DNA of 64,000 nt from NCBI RefSeq assembly GCF_963855985.1, contig NC_087090.1, positions 12,336,501 to 12,400,500 of the forward strand. Direction: 5' to 3'. How positions within the stretch are numbered: position 1 is the stretch's first letter; the number at the start of each line of letters is the position of its first letter. A program made the translations under genes and the position numbers. This DNA comes from Ostrinia nubilalis (taxonomy: Eukaryota > Arthropoda > Insecta > Lepidoptera > Crambidae). Of the stretch, positions 12,786 to 25,966 are shown piece by piece. The notes below the pieces were generated by a model. The model did not search any database. It worked only from the letters and a program-made list of their open reading frames with translations, and was not told the origin of the DNA.

Positions 12786-12975
12786 GTGTGCTTTCCGCAT
12801 GGAAGAATAGGACTACTCCCGCCTTGTCTGTGCCATAACATAAAAGGCGACAAAGTGGCAAATAAGGAAAAATCAAGCCTCCCCATAATCCGTCTGGCCA
12901 GCGTAGGGAGTGTAGGTCAAATCCTCCATCTACCTCTGGTAAATTATTACTTCGTCAGTGGAGACTAAACGATGA
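12786..12975. repeat. Moth dispersed repeat relic
   Basis: The segment with CATAACATAAAAGGCGAC and a following GATGATGATG run resembles the family noted near 6.6 kb, in reverse order. A 60-codon open frame here is taken to be chance. Confidence 0.4.
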
Positions 12976-14724
12976 TGATGAATCGTTATCTAGTCAGTCT
13001 CTATTGCTCTACATCAGTTTCTTACTTTATTTAGATTTATTAAACGGGGATGATCTCAAATAAAAATATGGAAACAAACGATAATTCTGCAACACAAATG
13101 CAAGCCCTATCTTAGTAGTCTTCCTACGCACCTTTCGCTAATTCATACAGGCCTAGAGGTAACAATATTTCAAATGATTATCCCGCGGGCGTTCCAAAAG
13201 TGGCGCAGGCGCACCTTCACGCGCCATTACTCGCCGATGATTGGGGCGGGGCTAGATTTGTCATCGTTAATTTAAAATATTGTTTAAAATAATTTATCAA
13301 TAATAATTAGTTATAATGTCTAGTCGTAGCTGTAGACTTTGTTTGTTTTGACAATAATTGATTTTGGCATAGCTATCTTTTGCAAACGATGCCATAATAA
13401 GTTGCGTAACAGAGATATTTTCTAAATACTTAATGGAGCTTTTCTTGTAGTTCTTTCTCTGGAGTTATTTCTTAATTACTTAGTTCTTTATCTTCTTCAT
13501 TTGGTTTCTTTTTTCATTATTAAATACAGTTTTCTTGTATTAATTAATAAAATATTCATCGGAAACAAGATTTCAATTCCATCTCTCTGAAAAAAGTTCT
13601 CATGACACTCTTTTACTCTTTGCGATTCTCGAATCTGCCAATAACATACGTTTAACATTTTCAAAGTTAAACGGTATCTAAATTGATAAAGTTAGAATAA
13701 CCTGAGCAGTCAAGCGTTTGGGGTGATTTAAAAATGTATGACTTTAAACTTTTACCTAAGCATCTTTTAACAAAAGCATATTGTGAAGAAAATTTTTGAC
13801 TACAGAATAAGTAACTAACTTGAAAACTTACTACAAGTTTGAAACTGAATAAGGCAAGTGTTCAAGTAGGTAAACGTGGATGATCAGCAAAGATGTTCGT
13901 TTTGTTTTATCAAGAAATGGACTTTGAGAACATTGACTTAATTTTTTTTTAAAATCAACTCTTGTTACCAACATTTCGATGATTTAGAACGTAATTTCAT
14001 TGTTAAATGCATTTTCAGCTTTTATACACCTACTTACCTATTGTTACTGAAATTATGTGCATATTAATTTTTAATCTTTTAAACAAACCTCGATTGTGTG
14101 TAACGGGTAAAAAAGTTTGCGAAGTATAAATTGAAATTCCACTATTTCACCCTGAGTATTGACCGCAATAAATTGTTTACATTTCAATAAATTGAAGCTG
14201 TTGTTTAAAATAGCAAAGAGCGATCTTGAAATAAAAGTGATCACATTAATCTGTTGCTTGCTATTTACACCTTCGTAAATTGGTTTATTCTTTAAATCCA
14301 AACATTTTTACGCTACACTGTTAAAATAAAAAATGGAATGGACATAAAGAAGCTGAAGCAGTGTTCTTCTTTGATAGAAATTAAATAGTTTCATGAAAAT
14401 CACCATCTTCCATATCTGTTATGTGTTTTCGGGTTGAGAGTATACTTACATTTGGCCCTGTGTACAATCGTGATCTTCACAATATGTAGAGATTTTTTGC
14501 TTGCTAAAGTTTTATGCATTAGTAGAGCGCCTTTATTCCTGTCAGTTGTTTGAGACACTCTGCAGACTACACTATAGCATAATATCTCGTTTATCAACGT
14601 AAAATTAAGTATGATTGTATTTACCTATATGGCTTTAATACTACATATCGCTAACAATCGCTAACAATTGACTTTTAGCCTGTTTTTAGGCACTCTGCTC
14701 TCTTTTTTCAATTTAAATAAATTA

Positions 14725-14840
14725 ATAAATCTTTGGACAATTTCACACAGCGCCAGCTAGCCCCAAAGTAAGCAACTTAATGCTTGTGTTATGGGTGCTA
14801 GCTTAACGGATATACTACTTATATACTTTATGTAGTTAGC
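14725..14840 (-). repeat. Truncated 3' part of the SINE family seen at 36.7 kb
   Basis: Shares, in the same order, GGACAATTT, CTAGCCCCAAAGTAAGCAA, TATGGGTGCTAG and AACGGATATA with the tRNA-derived SINE at 36661-36953. The tRNA-like head is missing, as expected for a 5'-truncated copy in minus orientation. Confidence 0.6.
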
Positions 14841-17800
14841 TCGTATCACTCGGATCACGTAATACATTACAAGTTAATCTTGGTTTGAGTACATAATCAA
14901 TCAGCGGGATAGAACACAGCCTTGCTTGATCTCTCAGAGATTGAAAGATTGGAAAAACTAAACGATTTTTGCACAACAACCCCGTTGTTTTTGTTGTCTG
15001 TTCACAAATTGAACATGAATATTCAGTGGATAACAGAAATTCGAAGAACAAATCACTTTTAATGTTAAATAAAGTACGCTTCAGAATATTCATTTTCTTC
15101 AGAAGAGAGCTAGCATCAAAAATATGCTTACTAATTTCCCTAATACATTAACTTTCCTGTCCCCGAAAATAGAATTAAAAAAATCTAGAATTCTAACTGA
15201 GCTATTCATTGAATTGCACTGCTTAATTGCCAGATAATATTACTTTTTGTTATTGGGAAATGAATGCGAAATACAAACAAGAATAACATTAACTACGAGA
15301 ATAAGCTTTGCTTCTGACTAAAGTGTAATGTTTGGTTTTATATTTATAAACAAACACAATATTATTAGCCCGTAAGCGATATGTGCTAACTTGATTTACT
15401 TGGACTTATGGGAATCGAATATCCCATGTTAGGGCGTATTTTATTAGCTAATAGAGTTTCTGATAGCTTATTAGGAACATATCTTTAGGTTTTACAGACT
15501 TCAGATCTAGCAGAAAAAGTCACCAGTAAAAAGCACCCTCTATATTATGTCATAAAACTTTATGAAACTTTAAGAGGAGCCGATAGGCATGCCTGAAAAA
15601 ATACAGTCACCAACACACCTAGCTGACCATGAAAATCGCGCTTTTTACACTCTCATACATTTGAAGCCAAAGTTGATCAAAACTTTTCCCAAGTAAAAAA
15701 TCAAGTGCAACCTGTTTGTTCTAAATCTATTGGCATTGCACAAGAGTTGCAGTGCTAGTTCATTGCAATATCTAATTAAAGGTTCATTGTTGTGTGGGTA
15801 TGTGGGCCGGGCCGTGCAAGTGGGACGTGGTTCCGAAGTCAGCGTGGCCCGAGGCCCAAATTGATTTCCGCAGTAGGTGCGTACGCGCATGTCAGTATCC
15901 CGCGGGTAATCCGTAATCCCAGGTACAGCTGACAGCGTGACAGCACATTCTGTGGCAAAATAGCTCCTATTATGGCTACATAAGATGCTATAAAATGTAC
16001 CTTTGCCATCATCTCTACAATTTCGAAAAAAGTTTTAGGTTCAAGGTGCGATGTGTCATCATGCATCATCCTGAACAAAATATGGCTCGCAGACGCAGAC
16101 TCTGGCGATAGAGCTTCGTGCTTGTTTATCAATCATTTATTCAGTGACACCAAGAATGTTAAACTAATCAAACCCTTTAGTTTCATGACTTTTACATACA
16201 CGGACTCTACTATAAAAGGAAAAACAATTTATAGAATAACTGTTTAATTTAATAAGTAATAAATTAAATCCAAGTTTCCAAGTCAAAGTCCATACGAACG
16301 GAAACTATTCAAAACATAATTATGCTTCAATTGCAGCGATTACCTCGTGCTAGATGTAAGAATTTTCCTCTCTAGTGCATTGCCAACGTTTGGTCTGCGC
16401 ATCGAATTCCAGCGCGTCCTCGCAGTCCGGCGCTTTCTCTGAGATAGCGCGAAAGCACCTAAAAGCCCTTATAAGTACACACGTCATGTAATTTTCTCTC
16501 CAATCGAACGTTTGCAATTCAATTCCCCGCCTGACCATTTATGACACCGATCGTATTCCACAGTTCATTGGTCAGGTTACGGCCCATTACGGAACCGTCC
16601 AAACATTGTATCTACGTTAAACACTCCGCCTAGACGCCGTGCAACGGTGTGCCGACACCTGTGATATTTTATGTTCATAATTTCGCACAAATTACATCAG
16701 AATAAACAACGCTTACCAAAATAACATTAAGAGAATTCAGGGCAGCGGTAAAACTTTCCCAGCAGAATTTTATTGGACATAAACCTGGATAAGCCATTTC
16801 GTAAACCGCAATACAATTGTATGTCAAACTGCATCCGAACTATTTTTATGTGAAAAGTTAAAACTACGATCGGTAAATCAAAGCCGGGCTCGGCCTTCGC
16901 GGAAGATTTATTAAAAATAAACACTTATGCTGCGCGGAATGGCGCGTTTACGGGTAGATGGTATAATAAAAAGTGTTCTTTTTGACACCAATCTGGTGTT
17001 TATTATTTGGGACAAATGTGACCCGCCGCTGTAACCCTACACCGCGCCGCGTGTCGACCGACGCCACTCATGTTGTTTGATCTACTGAGAGCTTTTTAAA
17101 CTTTTTATGTCATAGTTTAGTGCGCTTTAGGCGCCTTTATTGCCGAGTAAACATCTCGGTGTGATCTGTCATCCAGCCGCCCGCATCTTAACGAACCTTT
17201 CTTCTATTCTAACACTTCACTATTATAGATATTTCTGTTTTGACAGGCGGTATTTGTCTGAGTGGGTGTTAGGGCAATCAAAACATCCAGATGATTTACT
17301 TATCTAGCTAATAATACGCACAGGGTGTGAAACTGTAAGTTTACTTTCTTTCTGAAAATGCACATTGATATCTAACGTTATCAATATTTAAGGTAGAGTT
17401 ACCTTATTCATATCAGAGTAGGTAATAATTTATTAATTACCTTACTTATGGCGTCCTTAATAATTATTACAAAATCTGTACCCTAGGTATAAGTAACTTT
17501 ATCAGCAATCAATTACTGATGGATACCTATGTAAATAAACAAAGGATTGATTCGTTTATCTTAAAACAAGTGTAATGCTTGATATGTTGTTGATGTTTCA
17601 GGAAGACTGTTGTTATGCTGAAAGCCCAGTTGGTTCGGACCGGCCGGTGTTCCGACACATTGGGAAAATAGACAGACCATAATGTTATAGGAGCGGGACG
17701 GGTTTATGCCGTGCGCACCAGTAACAAGTAAATAGCACATGTATAAATGAACATCTAATATGATATAAAATCGTTCTAATTGAGTGATGATATTAAGGAC

Positions 17801-17893
17801 TTGGTTGAAAAATTAGATAGTATTATTTCAGAGATCAAGCGATAAAAGCTCCTCAGAGCTTGTCCCAAAAGCTACTATTCCATAATACTCTAA

Positions 17894-17992
17894 CCCCCTT
17901 ATTAATAAAAGTTACACCCTAGTTAAGCTTTGCTCTCTCTTAAATTGACATTTAATATGGAAAAAATAGTGTAACTTTTTATTAATAAGGGG
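17894..17992. mobile_element. About 99-bp MITE with TAA target duplication
   Basis: The left end CCCTTATTAATAAAAGTTACAC matches, in inverse, GTGTAACTTTTTATTAATAAGGG on the right. TAA flanks both sides (17891-17893, 17993-17995). Noncoding. Confidence 0.75.
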
Positions 17993-18599
17993 TAAGATTT
18001 TCCACGAGTTATTTTACTGAAATTATTTAAAATTTTAATAACACTTGGACTCTCCTTTTAAGCTCCACTTGCGTTAGGAAATAGGATTGTTCCCTCCTGC
18101 TGCATCCCATCCGACGCTAAGCGGTCGGATTTTTAAATAAACATTTTTAATGATCGGCCCGCGCTGCCACCGCGCCAGGTGTGCGCAGGCGGCGGTTCGG
18201 GCCCTCCCGCACCTACTTCTTTTGTTCCTAAAACAGTAACCCACTTAATCTAAGAATTCTAATTCCCTTGACATGCATCATCTTTATTTAATGAGATGAA
18301 AGCGAGCAACGTGCGAGCATCCCATTTGATTAATGCTAATTCTACCACGTCCACCAATTAATTCTCCGGCCATCCCTCAAACCTGAGGACGCAGGTCGTT
18401 AGTAAACTTTACCCACCTATTTAACGTTTTCCCAAGCGTTTCGAAGAAACAGGCACATAGTCAAAGAGTAAAGGTTACTAATTGATTTTGCAGAGTGGGG
18501 AGTAAATAATGGAGAGTAGGTACCTATTTAGCTTGCGAATAATAAAAAGCCTATCCTACACCTAAAGTTCAGCACTCAGAACTTATTTAATGTACTATA

Positions 18600-18785
18600 T
18601 TAAAAAAGAGGCTGACAAAGGTGACTGAGTTTCTTCCGCCACTTCTCAGTACAAGTATGTTGTCCCGCTCGAAGTGGTGGTAGGGATTCCATACCTACTA
18701 GGGAAAGCTATATTTGGGACGTGTATTATGTGACGGGAAAATGGCCATGTACTGAATAAACTATTTTATTTATTTATTTATTCAT
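18600..18785 (+). repeat. LINE 3' end with ATTT tail
   Basis: Contains GGCTGACAAAGGTGACTGAG and ends TACTGAATAAACTATTTTATTTATTTATT, the look of a non-LTR element 3' terminus. A related fragment lies at 21668-21735. Confidence 0.55.
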
Positions 18786-19012
18786 AACTCACTTTTTTCA
18801 GCTACTTATAAGCACTGTCAAAGAGTACATTTAATTGATAATTGATTTAGATGAGTTAAAGAACAGCTACTTACGCCTTCAGACGTTCACAGTTTGCTTG
18901 CTGCCATATTTTAATCACGCACAAGGTATTTCATCAACATGAAATAAGACGGAAACTTTGAGTCATAACATTTGCATCTTATTTATCGTTAACGAACGAT
19001 ACACCACACATC

Positions 19013-20684
19013 AATATGGGCCATTCTTAAATTTGTGCCAAATTTTTTAAAAAAATTAAAGATTTTTTTTTTGAACTTTTTGCGATGTGTATCGAAAGTA
19101 TAAACCAAAAGCATACTTTTGATGTATATGGACAACCTTAAAGCCCTCGGAAAGGAAACAAAATAGCCTACGTAAACACGGCTGTGACACTGCATGACAC
19201 GGATGTGACAGTTTTACATTTTTACTGTAAATAATAATATTTATGTTGTTAAATTTATATCATAATAGTTTAAATTGATTAACAATAAAATATACTAAAT
19301 TCGTTTCATCAACAAAGGTGTTATTTGGTAATATGTACTTTTTTCTGAACATCCAAAAATTTAATTAAAATTGAGATCAAAAATACCGTCAGGTAGTTAA
19401 TATATCTACTAGATAATAAAAAAATAGACTTTTTATTATTGGCACTATCTGATCATGCTTCTGATATGCTACCTACATGGTTTCGATATGATAATATGCT
19501 TAACAAATTAGTAAATCTTAAACACAGTAGGTACCTAATTGAGTGTCAAATGCGATTTCTGTAGGATTCACATAACAGTTGGTTTTGACAACTTAAACAT
19601 GTTTCATAGTCACCGTACCACTAAAAATATGGTTAATAGCAATTCCTTTTAAAACGACTCCGACCACCTCTGCAGGGCCTTTACCGGGAGCTGTCTCAGT
19701 AAAATTTGATATTACTGCAGAAATGAGAAAGTGCAATAATTTTTCCTTCGTGGCATCTAGAAAATCATACTAGCGAAAAATAAGTACACTTACTAAAAGG
19801 CTATTCCTAAAAATTGCACAATACACAAAATAATTTAGCAGAACAACAAAAACTATTAAAATAATAAAAATAGAATGTCACAACCACGCGTTGTAATGTC
19901 ACGACCATGTACTTAAATAGTTTGCGGTAGTGACACATTTTTAATACCATGGCCGTGACAATTTGGAACGTGTCCGATATATCCAAAAAACTATCTGTGA
20001 ATTAGCAGATCTTGTGCAATTATCTGAAACTATACTGCAGGAGGTACATAATTATGTTTTATACAATAGCGTGACATTGATACCTACCTTTAAAAACCGT
20101 ACACGGGATGGACGTGTTATGGTTGTCCCTTTTTTCAAATAAATAAGAAATAATTTTTTGCGGCTCACTCACTACGTTCAGCCATTTGCAAATCTAATAA
20201 GATGACAATGTTACTGTTCTAAAAAAACTTAGCAATGGATGTCAATATCAAAGATAGTTTTTTACCGAGTTACGCATATTTAAAGTGGCGCACGTGGTTG
20301 TGACACAAAAACTGCTCACACAATGTTTGGTGTTCAAAATCAAAAATGGTAATTATTATTGATATAAATTTTTAACAGTCTTATATAACATGTATTAATC
20401 TTGCATAATTACTGTAATATTTATCAAAATAACATAACATCTCTTCAGAAAAAAATATTGTATGTCCAAATCCGGGAATCTCACACTACACGGTCCGTGA
20501 CATTTTGGACTTGTAACTTTTTTTAAATATTCTTCTAATAGTTTTATGATAAAAATGATATTGGGCCTAGTTAATAGAGGTATTTTACTAAGTAAATTAA
20601 TATACAGTGCACTGATTTTCTTTAAAAACATATGCTATTCTTACATCTCACACAAAAATGCGTAAGAATAAGAATGGCCCATAT
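19013..20684. mobile_element. TIR-bounded element rich in GTGACA motifs (candidate)
   Basis: ATATGGGCCATTCTTA at 19014-19029 recurs inverted as TAAGAATGGCCCATAT at 20669-20684. Between about 19.18 and 20.52 kb the hexamer GTGACA/TGTCAC occurs about ten times in both orientations, and once more just outside near 20.80 kb; about one is expected by chance. Some copies share longer context: GTGACATTTTGGAC with GTGACAATTTGGAA, and TGTCACAACCACG with CGTGGTTGTGACA. No transposase frame was found. The true termini and target duplication are uncertain, so this may be the inner part of a longer DNA transposon. Confidence 0.5.
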
Positions 20685-21204
20685 GTCAGTGTTAGGATCG
20701 AGAACAATGGTTTCAATAATTTGTTATATTGTTTCGCTATTGAGCAAGTTGTCGTTTCTTCGGGCGTTATTGTGAGGTGTTATTTATATTGTAATCTGTC
20801 AGAATGTCACGTGGGTGCCCTCGTAAGTTTCAACATGGCCGCCAATGGGATGTTCAGATAGATAACGAAAACCGATATCCGGTCATTTTGAAAACAGAAA
20901 GACGTGGGTGGAGGTGGGTGAAGATGACGATAATGGGTGTAATGCAAAGCGAGACGCTCGGAAACACCCATCTCCATACGTAATCGCTCGAAACTACAAT
21001 TAGCTATTGTTAAAGTGAAATAGTGGGTAGTTTTCGAGGAAAACTTTATGACGTGCAATTAGATAAATGAGTTACATTCAAAGAAGGATTGAACAACTTC
21101 CTACAGTTAGAGTCGGACTCTTACAATCGAAAGAAGGTTCAATAGCGAATTAAGACACATTGATTGAAAAATCATACCAATTGTTCTCTCACAACACGTT
21201 AACT

Positions 21205-21310
21205 CTCTCTCCTCTGTGGTTGAGGATTCCGGGTGAAGCTCGCTTCCACCTTCGGCCTGATCATCACTTACCATCAGGTGAGATACAGGCCAAGAGCTTC
21301 CACGTTGGGG
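21205..21310. repeat. LINE 3' relic
   Basis: Contains GATCATCACTTACCATCAGG, then TGAGAT. This phrase is found at 3' ends of common moth non-LTR elements and can form a small hairpin. Only this fragment is recognisable. Confidence 0.45.
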
Positions 21311-21667
21311 ATAAAAAAAAAAAAGAACTAGAACTCCAGGCTATAGCATGTTCATCTAAACACAAACAACCAAACAATAACAGTAAAGATGACACAACAT
21401 TCAATAAACTAAAATCTAAAGTAGAGCTACGGTCGGGCCAGCAAAGGTTAGTATGTAAATTGATAGAGCTGCACCGCGTCCCAACTGTAGGTTCCTACTC
21501 GTACCGCTTAATAAACTCCGATTCTATAGTTTGACAGCTCCGAGAGGTTAAGTCTTTACTAGACTTAAATAGGATTACCAATTGTAAAATACGGCATTAC
21601 CCGCCCAGCTCGCACTTAGTATTACATAATAATATTAACGTAGGACTGTAAATTGAATTACCTACTC

Positions 21668-21735
21668 AGCTTTAATAAATAAAAGGCTAACAACAGTGAC
21701 TAAGTTTTTCCGCCGCTTATTTTCAGTGCTAAGTT
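21668..21735 (+). repeat. Second copy of the 18.6-kb repeat
   Basis: AAGGCTAACAACAGTGACTA, then TTTCCGCCGC, matches the opening of the repeat at 18600. It is truncated after about 70 bases. Confidence 0.45.
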
Positions 21736-23720
21736 AGAGCTTTATTTGGCTCGAATTTGTCCTCAAATTAACTAACTTTCTATAAAGTTTTGGGGCATAG
21801 GGGTTATTAACTAATTCGTAACTCATGTTTATTAAACTTTAACTCAGGTTTAAAAATGACAGTAAAAAGAACAAAAATGTAGAGTGACATTCGCAAGAAG
21901 GTATGTACGCGTTATAGGTACATGGATTATATTTTCCTAATAGTTTCAGAAAATTAATCATTTCTAAGATGTTACCTGACCACACTCTAGGCCAAAGCTA
22001 GTGCCTGGCGGAGTCACGTTCTAACTCACGATAAGATCTGGGATCGGAATAAAATAAAACCAAAACCAGTAATTTCTAGTTGCGCCTTTAGCAATTGATT
22101 TCCCTACCTCGATAGTAAACTTATCTGACTATACAATAAATATAAACGCTAAGTCGATACTCGATTCATTGTGCAGGGTTGCACTTTCTTCCCTATAAAC
22201 TTCGGGCGTTGTTGGGTTTGCTCGATCCCCTACTTCAGGTTTCCTTACCATTATCTGCTTGACAGATTCATTTGCGCGATTTTATCTAGCACATTATTGA
22301 TTTGAGGGTTAAGATACTGAACTTGTATAGTGTCAGGAACCAGCTAGCGCATTGGGCTGGACACCATGAGTGAGGAATTTAATTTATAAGAGGAGATTAT
22401 CCTTTAACTGATAGAGGGAATCCCTTTGCTCACATAATAATTATCTGAATTTACTCGTCTATGTTTGCTCATAAAGTTTCATAATACCAAGGATGTTACA
22501 GTCTTCATCATAAGAAGAAACTACCTAATAGGAGACATTCTGTTAGCTTTTCTTTTACTGGAAAATTGTCCCATCCACGTGTCAGTATTTTTAAGTGCAA
22601 CTTTGTTTTGAAAACCTACTTCGCGATACCTAATTGCCTGGACGAGCTACGGTGGGTCTTCTATTGAATACCTTCCATACGAGACATTCAAAATAATAAA
22701 TTGAGTCGTTTGATAGTTATATTGCCAGTCATGTCTCACTAAGATGCTTTAGTCACTTTGCCAGCAAACGTTACTGACTTTTACTTTGACTACAAATTAC
22801 TTGATTGTCCAGTTGTAGGCTATTCGACTAGAGGTTCTCTTCCATAAACATTTCACTTAACAACACAAGTGCACAACACCTAACATAGTAACTATTGTCA
22901 TTATTAAAAACATTAATTGCGAACAATCAAAGGTTTTCTTTGGCCTTTTTTTACCAAAATTCGTATGCAAAGTTCGTATTTAATTATTTCCTACTCTGCA
23001 TAGTTTATTATCCGATCTAAAGTATCCCGTAGTCATCCAGTATATAAATAAGAGTAGAATGGGTAATTTCGAGCCTTTTTAAAAAAATGTTTATTACCGT
23101 AGCATTTTTGGACATTTTAACTACATTTGTAAGAATTCCCGTGCGATATGGCTTTAAAATGCTGCGCCTGCGCCCAATAAAGGCGACGTCATTGTTGCGC
23201 GCGCGGCCGTATCGATCACATTTCACCCGCCACAATGAGCCGCTCGTTAACCACACTTACCGTTAGATGAATGCCCACTGATTGTGCAATACCTAAGAAT
23301 CTAAGATCTAAGTATGGATATTGTTACACGTCCAGCGGAATATCCGATCGTAAATCCATATTATCGTGTTCATAATGGAGAAATGAATGGAACTATAAAA
23401 CAACATTTATGGGTTACGTTTGGATAATAGTACTCGATTGGTTAGGTTACCGACGAATTGTGTAAAACTCGTATTATCTGATCTAGAAAAGAAAGGGTTA
23501 ATAGATTCAAATAACTTTAAACAACACAACAACACTCGTAACTACGAAACCTCACAAACTGATTTGTCTGAACAAAATCTACAAGAACTTACCTACTACA
23601 TCCGACATTAACTTGTGGAAGTTACGAGTTTCGCAGAAGTTTTAGGTCATCTTGTTACCAAGAGCAAAATCGTCGTCCTTCCTAAAACTTACCTCAGTTC
23701 AGAGATTTTATGTAAAGAGT

Positions 23721-23760
23721 GAAAACTCTCAAAAAGGTTTTAACCTTTTTGAGTGTTTTC
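23721..23760. repeat. 19-bp hairpin
   Basis: The left arm GAAAACTCTCAAAAAGGTT (23721-23739) pairs with 23742-23760 with one mismatch and a 2-base loop. It lies 110 bases after a small open frame (23420-23611) that has no recognisable product. It is most likely a minimal foldback relic. Confidence 0.5.
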
Positions 23761-25887
23761 GTTAATCTTTTATTTTATTTTTCTTTCTTTGTCAAGTATT
23801 TCTTTTAACTTAACACCGGCAACGTTAACGCAAAGGTAACTAAGTAGGTAATAGAAAAAAAGGTTTTGTCTATTTGGAAGTGGTTTCTTTGGTTACGCCT
23901 GAAAGCACTTACTGTAACAATAACTTTTAGTGAAAATAAAATGAAAATCAGTTGTGATTTATTACTTATAGTGACGCAAGTTGTCAGTAAGTACCTAATA
24001 TAAAAATAATGCCTGAAAGCGGGTGTTTGAACTTTTTAATGTATAAAGCACGTGGAAAAAGCTTATGCATACTGAAATATCTGCGTTTGCGTAGTTTATA
24101 GTCATAATAATGCGCGTGTAACAACTACGTAACTGGCAATAAAAGTTACGCGTACGTTGATTCAAACGAACTACCCACGTCAGCTGGTGTAGAGATGTGC
24201 TTCATAATGCTATTTTAACAATGCATTTTAAACACAGTCAACTTTATAATTTGTACGAAAAGATTCATAGACAATAAGACATACAAATTGTTGTAGGTAC
24301 TCTACCTTAGTCAAAATATATGTGTCTTGGCCGTTTTGTTACTTACTAATTAATAAAGGGTGAATAAATTTTTCACCTTACACCCATATAGAGTTTGTGG
24401 TGAAGTGGCGAGTAGATAGAGTTAGAGGCTCTACGTGAGATCTGAAAACTTTTTCACGGTGCGAACCATAGGTACCTATAGAAGTAATGGTCTCGTCTTG
24501 GCAATACTTCACATGAAAATGTTTTAGTAGGATCCAATCATTCTTCATTAAATTACGATAAATATTATGTACCTACTTAATAATTTCATTCTTGGATGGC
24601 TTGTCTCTATGTATGTAATTATTTTTAATAACTGTTATAAAAAGTCATATAAGTTTTATTATCAAAATTTTGTTCAATTTTCTTTTGTTATGTGTTTTTA
24701 AAGAGGGCAAAAGGGCGTTAGTCATGCCATAGGTCGTACCAAAAATTCTGAAATTAAGCTTAAGTTGAATGTTTTAGAGGTAATAAAGCAATTCAATCTA
24801 CGTTCAAGCTTCTTTTTCGGAGTTTCAAGTGAAATTCTTTTTTACTCAATGTTGGATAATAAAAAGTAATAACTAGGACTTACTTACGTAGAGTTTTTCA
24901 GAGAAACTGTGTTGAATCAATGAGAAGGGCTTCTTTTCTTCTAATCAACTCGTGCGCCCATAATATGAATTGACACACATCACAATTTATTCACACGCTT
25001 GACGCTATGCTTGAGTGAGTTTGGTTCGAGCTTGAGCTTTGTTTCGTAGCCCTTATGTCAGATTATCGTCATAAGTTACGAAAGTGTGCACATCACTACA
25101 CCTTTAGGAAAACAGAAGCTTCCTGCTCCCTGATTCCATTATTGGGACTCCAATGATAATTAGATTCTACACGTGTCTCCTCAAAATGTGGACTATAGCT
25201 TTCACGATCACACGTGTTTCAATTTCAGCCTGCACGAAGCTCACGTAAATAATGCAACGCTGTACGTTTTGATTTCGAACAAGCGGTGTTTGATTAAGCC
25301 AGTGGGGGTTCGCATAATCAAACGAGTGATTTCAGGATTTTGAAAACAGCTTTTCTCTAGAGACTAGGCGCGATGGTGTTTTTCTTTTCGGGAAAGGGAA
25401 ATCCACTGAAGGTAATCATGTTTTAAGTCCTTTCCATATTTCTGAATCAGTCATGACAGTTAATGTTTATTTTTGATAAAATGTTGTCCTCTTACTTTCA
25501 TAACTTCAAAACTAAGTTCTTTCACACCATAACTGAAGTCATATTATTAATTTTAGCATAGGTATCATGAAGGCCAAATTACACATAAGTAGCCTTAGCG
25601 TTTAAGAGAATGAAGGAATCGTATTCAGCACAGCTGTTTTATTTTTAACGCACTATTATTACAAGTAGTTATTGATTGCCCAAATTAACACATTGTTTAG
25701 TCTGCGCATGGTGCTCTTAGGAACTTTAATCTTCATTGAAGATGTAAAGTTGTTATTTTATTCCATCAATCAATTTTATCAATTAAGTCATTAGGAATTG
25801 AGTATTTTGCACACATTCGGGGTTTATAAGCTTACTTTATATTTCAAATTAAAAGTTGGATTCTTCTGCTCAATTTTAATTTTACAG

Positions 25888-25966
25888 AAGAATGCCAAGT
25901 GCATTATTACAGTTTATGATAGCTGCGATGTACGGCAGCATGTTTGCCGCTTGTATAGGCACAGAA
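25888..25966 (+). CDS. Possible signal-peptide exon of the receptor kinase (speculative)
   Basis: An acceptor-like TTTTAATTTTACAG is followed by ATG at 25892 and a hydrophobic stretch (MPSALLQFMIAAMYGSMFA) typical of a signal peptide. Ending at a weak donor (GTGGAT at 25967) leaves phase 0, which would join the exon at 27540 in frame. The donor is poor and no homology was recognised. The reading frame is also open further, so this could be chance. The true first exon may lie elsewhere, including left of the window. Confidence 0.2.

Larger units (their letters stand above)
3167..25887. other. Gene-poor region with scattered TE relics
   Basis: About 22.7 kb with no supportable host coding exon. 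The longest frames are under about 125 codons, have no family features and are not bracketed by convincing splice pairs. Contents that could be recognised are listed separately: TIR elements near 8.7, 10.2, 12.2, 17.9 and 19.0 kb, SINE and LINE 3' relics, and small hairpins. A few GC-richer patches stand out from the AT-rich background (about 13.19-13.25, 16.37-16.45, 17.02-17.07, 18.10-18.21 and 23.15-23.25 kb). They could be regulatory DNA of the kinase gene downstream, but nothing proves this. Confidence 0.5.

Noticed and set aside
21160..21534. 124-codon frame
   Set aside because: Covers a LINE 3' relic and a homopolymer A run; no recognisable protein.
23420..23611. 63-codon frame (DNSTRLVRLPTNCV...)
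   Set aside because: Composition looks protein-like, but there is no match to a known family, no splice support and no neighbours; not called.
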